From assembly GCF_947489365.1 (NCBI RefSeq), contig NZ_CANLDB010000007.1:151068-215067 (forward strand): 64,000 bases of DNA, in the 5' to 3' direction. The notes beneath the pieces are model-generated. The model was not told the DNA's origin. It saw nothing but the letters and a program-made list of their open reading frames with translations, and searched no databases. Made by a program: the position numbers and the translations under genes. This document shows, piece after piece, positions 61,750 to 64,000 of the stretch (the first letter of the stretch is position 1; each line of letters opens with the position of its first letter). The DNA is from an uncultured Nocardioides sp. GTDB taxonomy: Bacteria > Actinomycetota > Actinomycetes > Propionibacteriales > Nocardioidaceae.

Positions 61750-62214
61750 TCAGTCGTCGTCCCCGGGGAGGGTGTTGGTCTCGTAGTCGGCGAGCTCGGG
61801 CTGGCCGCGGTTGCAGTAGACCTCGAACTCGATGGACCGTCCGCGGTTGCTGAACACGGCGTCGACGTCGTCGTCCGGGCCGGGCTCGAACGACACGACC
61901 TCCCAGCCGGCGGCGGTGTCGGGCCGCGCGTCCGTGGCGTACGCGACCGCGCCGCGGCACTCGACGTCGAGCTCGCCGAACTCGCGGCTGACGGTCGTCG
62001 CGACCCGCTCCGCCCCGGGTCGCGGCGAGGCGACGAGGTCGGCCTGCTGCGGGCGCTCGATGTCGCCGTCGCCGAGGGGACCTCGACCGCGGACCGACGC
62101 CCCCACCGTGGTGACGGCCGCGATGCCGATCGCGATGGCCACGACGGCGCAGATCACCCACGCCACCGCGTAGCCGACCCGCTTGTCCACGACGACAGTC
62201 TGCGACAGCGACAT
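61750..62214 (-). CDS. DUF4307-like membrane-anchored protein
   Basis: 154 residues. A single N-terminal membrane helix (VGYAVAWVICAVVAIAIGIAAVTTVG, about 12-37) is followed by an extracytoplasmic domain with two Cys (VECRGA, VYCNRG) that may be disulfide-linked and an acidic tail. Architecture fits DUF4307-type actinobacterial proteins, but similarity judged by eye is weak. It is divergent from an OmpR-type regulator. AGGA directly abuts the ATG, so the start is not certain. Confidence 0.6.
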   Translation of the reverse strand: MSLSQTVVVDKRVGYAVAWVICAVVAIAIGIAAVTTVGASVRGRGPLGDGDIERPQQADLVASPRPGAERVATTVSREFGELDVECRGAVAYATDARPDTAAGWEVVSFEPGPDDDVDAVFSNRGRSIEFEVYCNRGQPELADYETNTLPGDDD

Positions 62215-62290
62215 TCCTGGCCGGACCAAAGGACGGTTAAGGCGCGGATAAGGACTCGGGGGTCGCGGGGGGCCCCGGTACCGTTCCGGC

Positions 62291-62974
62291 GTGGTCCAGG
62301 TGCTGGTGATCGAGGACGACGACCGGATCCGTCCGCTCGTCGTGCGCTCCCTCGCCGACCACGGGTTCGCCGTGTGGTCCGAGCGCACCGGCATGCAGGG
62401 CCTTGCGGCCGCGGTCGACACGAAGCCCGACCTGGTGGTCCTCGACCTCGGGCTCCCCGACGTCGACGGCACCCAGGTGCTGTCGATGCTCCGCGCCGTG
62501 AGCCAGGTCCCGGTCATCGTCGCGAGCGCCCGGGACGACGAGCCGTCCCTGGTCAGCGCCCTCGACGCCGGCGCGGACGACTACGTCGTGAAGCCCTACA
62601 CGACCACCCAGCTCGAGGCGCGCATCCGCGCGGTCCTCCGGCGGGCGGCCGCCGGGCGCACCGTGCGGCAGAGCCTCGTGGTGGGCGGTCTCGTGATCGA
62701 CGTGGCCGCGCGCCGCGCGACCCTGGACGACGTCGCCCTCGACCTCAGCCCCCGGGAGTTCGACCTCCTGGTGCACCTCGCCGAGCGGGCCGGGGACGTC
62801 GTCACCAAGCGGGAGCTGCTCAGCGAGGTGTGGCAGCAGGCGTGGGGCGGGTCCGACAAGACGGTCGACGTCCACCTCTCCTGGCTGCGACGCAAGCTCG
62901 GCGAGTCCGCGACGGAGCCCCGGTACCTGAGCACCGTCCGCGGGGTCGGCGTACGACTCGCAGCCCCGGAGTGA
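62291..62974 (+). CDS. OmpR-family response regulator
   Basis: 227 residues from GTG. Receiver (about 1-118) with IEDDDRIRP acidic pocket, phospho-Asp in LVVLDLGLPDVDG (near residue 51), ASARDDE and the Lys in VVKPYTT. The winged-helix effector domain (about 130-225) has LDLSPREFDLLVHLAERAGDVVTKRELLSEVW and KTVDVHLSWLRRKLGES, ending LSTVRGVGVRL. A TACCGT box 6 bases upstream suggests a leaderless mRNA. The partner kinase gene follows after 7 bases. Confidence 0.93.
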   Translation: MVQVLVIEDDDRIRPLVVRSLADHGFAVWSERTGMQGLAAAVDTKPDLVVLDLGLPDVDGTQVLSMLRAVSQVPVIVASARDDEPSLVSALDAGADDYVVKPYTTTQLEARIRAVLRRAAAGRTVRQSLVVGGLVIDVAARRATLDDVALDLSPREFDLLVHLAERAGDVVTKRELLSEVWQQAWGGSDKTVDVHLSWLRRKLGESATEPRYLSTVRGVGVRLAAPE

Positions 62975-62981
62975 CGCGACC

Positions 62982-64000
62982 GTGAGAGGTCAGCTGCGCC
63001 TGACGGTGGCGGCCACGGTCTCGATCGTCCTGCTGGCGATGCTCGTCCCCATGGCGGTGCTGGTGCGTGACTACGCCCTGGAGGACCGCATCGTCCAGGC
63101 CGCCCTCGAGGTGCAGGCCACCGAGACCGTCGTGTCGGGGGCGGGCGAGGACCGCGGCGAGGTCTCGGTCTACGTCGAGCGCATCAACGACGGGAGCCCG
63201 ACGACGACGACCGTCTACTTCCCCGACGGCGACGCGGTCGGACCCGACGCCGAGGCGGACGACCGGGTCGAGGAGGCCCGCGAGACCGGCCAGGCCCGCA
63301 TCGACGACACGTCGGACGGCGGCGCGCGGATCCTGGTGCCGGTGTCGCTCGGGCGCTCGAGCGAGGCGTCGATCCCCGTCATCCAGGTCGACGTGGCCCA
63401 GCCGGGCCTGGGCTCCGGGGTGCTGCGCGCCTACCTGGTGCTCGCGCTGCTCGGCATCCTGCTGCTGGCCGGCGCGATCGTCCTGGCCGAGCGCCTCGGC
63501 CGCACCTTCACCACCCCGATCCGGGCCCTCGCCGGCTGGACCCAGCAGCTCGGCGAGAGGACCCGCCCGGACCCGGTGCCGGTGGGCGGGCCGTCGGAGG
63601 TCCAGGACCTCGGCTCGGCGCTGGGACGACTGGTCGGCCGGATCGAGCAGCTCCTCGACCGGGAGCGTGAGAGCGTCGCCGACCTCTCCCACCGCCTCCG
63701 GACGCCGGTGACCGCGCTACGGCTGCGGATCGACCAGGTCGAGGACCCGGTCGCCCGGCTCCGGCTCACCCAGGACCTCGAGGACCTGGAGCACGCGCTG
63801 GACTCCGTCGTCCGCGAGGCCCGCCGCTCCCAGCGCGAGGGCATCGTCGCGCAGACCGACGCGCGCGCGGTGGTCGAGGAGCGGGCCGCCTTCTGGGGGG
63901 CGCTGGCCGAGGACCAGGCCCGCGACTTCACCGTCGACCTGCCCCGGCACCGCGTGCCGGTCGCCTCGGGCCACGAGGACCTGGCCGCCATCCTCGACGT
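62982..64000 (+). CDS. Sensor histidine kinase, truncated by window edge
   Basis: 339 codons are visible from GTG 62982; the frame continues past the right edge. A first membrane helix (about 8-30, TVAATVSIVLLAMLVPMAVLV), an extracellular segment of about 110 residues, a second helix (about 148-170, LVLALLGILLLAGAIVLAE), a HAMP linker and the phospho-acceptor H-box ESVADLSHRLRTPVTALRLRI (His near residue 232) are present. The ATP-binding domain begins near the edge. It forms a two-component pair with the gene before it. The signal is unknown. Confidence 0.93.
   Translation, partial: MRGQLRLTVAATVSIVLLAMLVPMAVLVRDYALEDRIVQAALEVQATETVVSGAGEDRGEVSVYVERINDGSPTTTTVYFPDGDAVGPDAEADDRVEEARETGQARIDDTSDGGARILVPVSLGRSSEASIPVIQVDVAQPGLGSGVLRAYLVLALLGILLLAGAIVLAERLGRTFTTPIRALAGWTQQLGERTRPDPVPVGGPSEVQDLGSALGRLVGRIEQLLDRERESVADLSHRLRTPVTALRLRIDQVEDPVARLRLTQDLEDLEHALDSVVREARRSQREGIVAQTDARAVVEERAAFWGALAEDQARDFTVDLPRHRVPVASGHEDLAAILD

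Overview
The window reads as chromosome from a very high-GC actinobacterium, most likely Nocardioides or a close relative in the Nocardioidaceae. The grounds are strong G/C bias at third codon positions, frequent GTG starts, many 4-base ATGA/GTGA overlaps, many apparently leaderless genes (TAnnnT about 6 bases before the start codon), the glnA2-glnE pairing known from actinobacteria, GAF-ANTAR regulators and abundant palindromic TGGTCGAGCAGC-type repeats. No rRNA, tRNA, CRISPR array or transposase gene was seen.

Layout. 1-5.3 kb: hydantoinase/oxoprolinase-type hyuB (cut by the left edge) and hyuA with a family III CoA-transferase, divergent from a GntR/FCD regulator. 5.3-8.9 kb: two translationally coupled GAF-ANTAR regulators, an NAD-dependent epimerase-like gene, a sigma-region-4-like protein and a 161-bp MITE-like palindrome. 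8.9-13.6 kb: TetR regulator, SDR and two acyl-CoA ligases. 13.6-21.8 kb: single genes (SnoaL-like proteins, GNAT, catalase-like, RraA-like, MerR/GyrI regulator, Fpg/Nei glycosylase, PobA-like hydroxylase, DinB, quinone oxidoreductase). 22.0-35.9 kb: a ROK regulator divergent from an ABC sugar-type importer and a coupled catabolic operon (EthD-like, Gfo/Idh/MocA, PEP-hydrolase-like TIM barrel, Tm-1-like, flavin monooxygenase, ABC ATPase, multi-rhodanese protein, LLM monooxygenase). 35.9-50.0 kb: 2'-5' RNA ligase-like protein, MHS-type MFS transporter, FUSC protein, alpha/beta hydrolase, a secreted choice-of-anchor-I protein, SDR/XRE pair, MmcQ-like protein, TetR with acyl-CoA ligase and enoyl-CoA hydratase, and a nitronate monooxygenase. 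50.1-55.9 kb: a cell-surface locus with a response regulator, a degenerate Hpt protein, a SipW-like signal peptidase, three TasA/CalY-like paralogues and one more small exported protein. 55.9-64.0 kb: glnE, a class I amidotransferase, a membrane protein, glnA2, a DUF4307-like protein and an OmpR-type two-component system cut by the right edge.

The two most interesting systems are these. (1) The SipW/TasA-like locus: five of its promoter regions carry the same phased TTGCG/TTGAG repeats, which suggests one regulon driven by the local OmpR-type regulator. (2) A family of 32-bp tandem repeats (conserved 20-mer CGAGTCGGCACGTCTGCGCA plus a 12-bp spacer), mostly found just after stop codons and in the sense orientation of the preceding gene. 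The ROK-controlled operon is a third candidate: a transporter and an oxidative pathway for an unidentified, possibly sulfur-containing, sugar-like compound.
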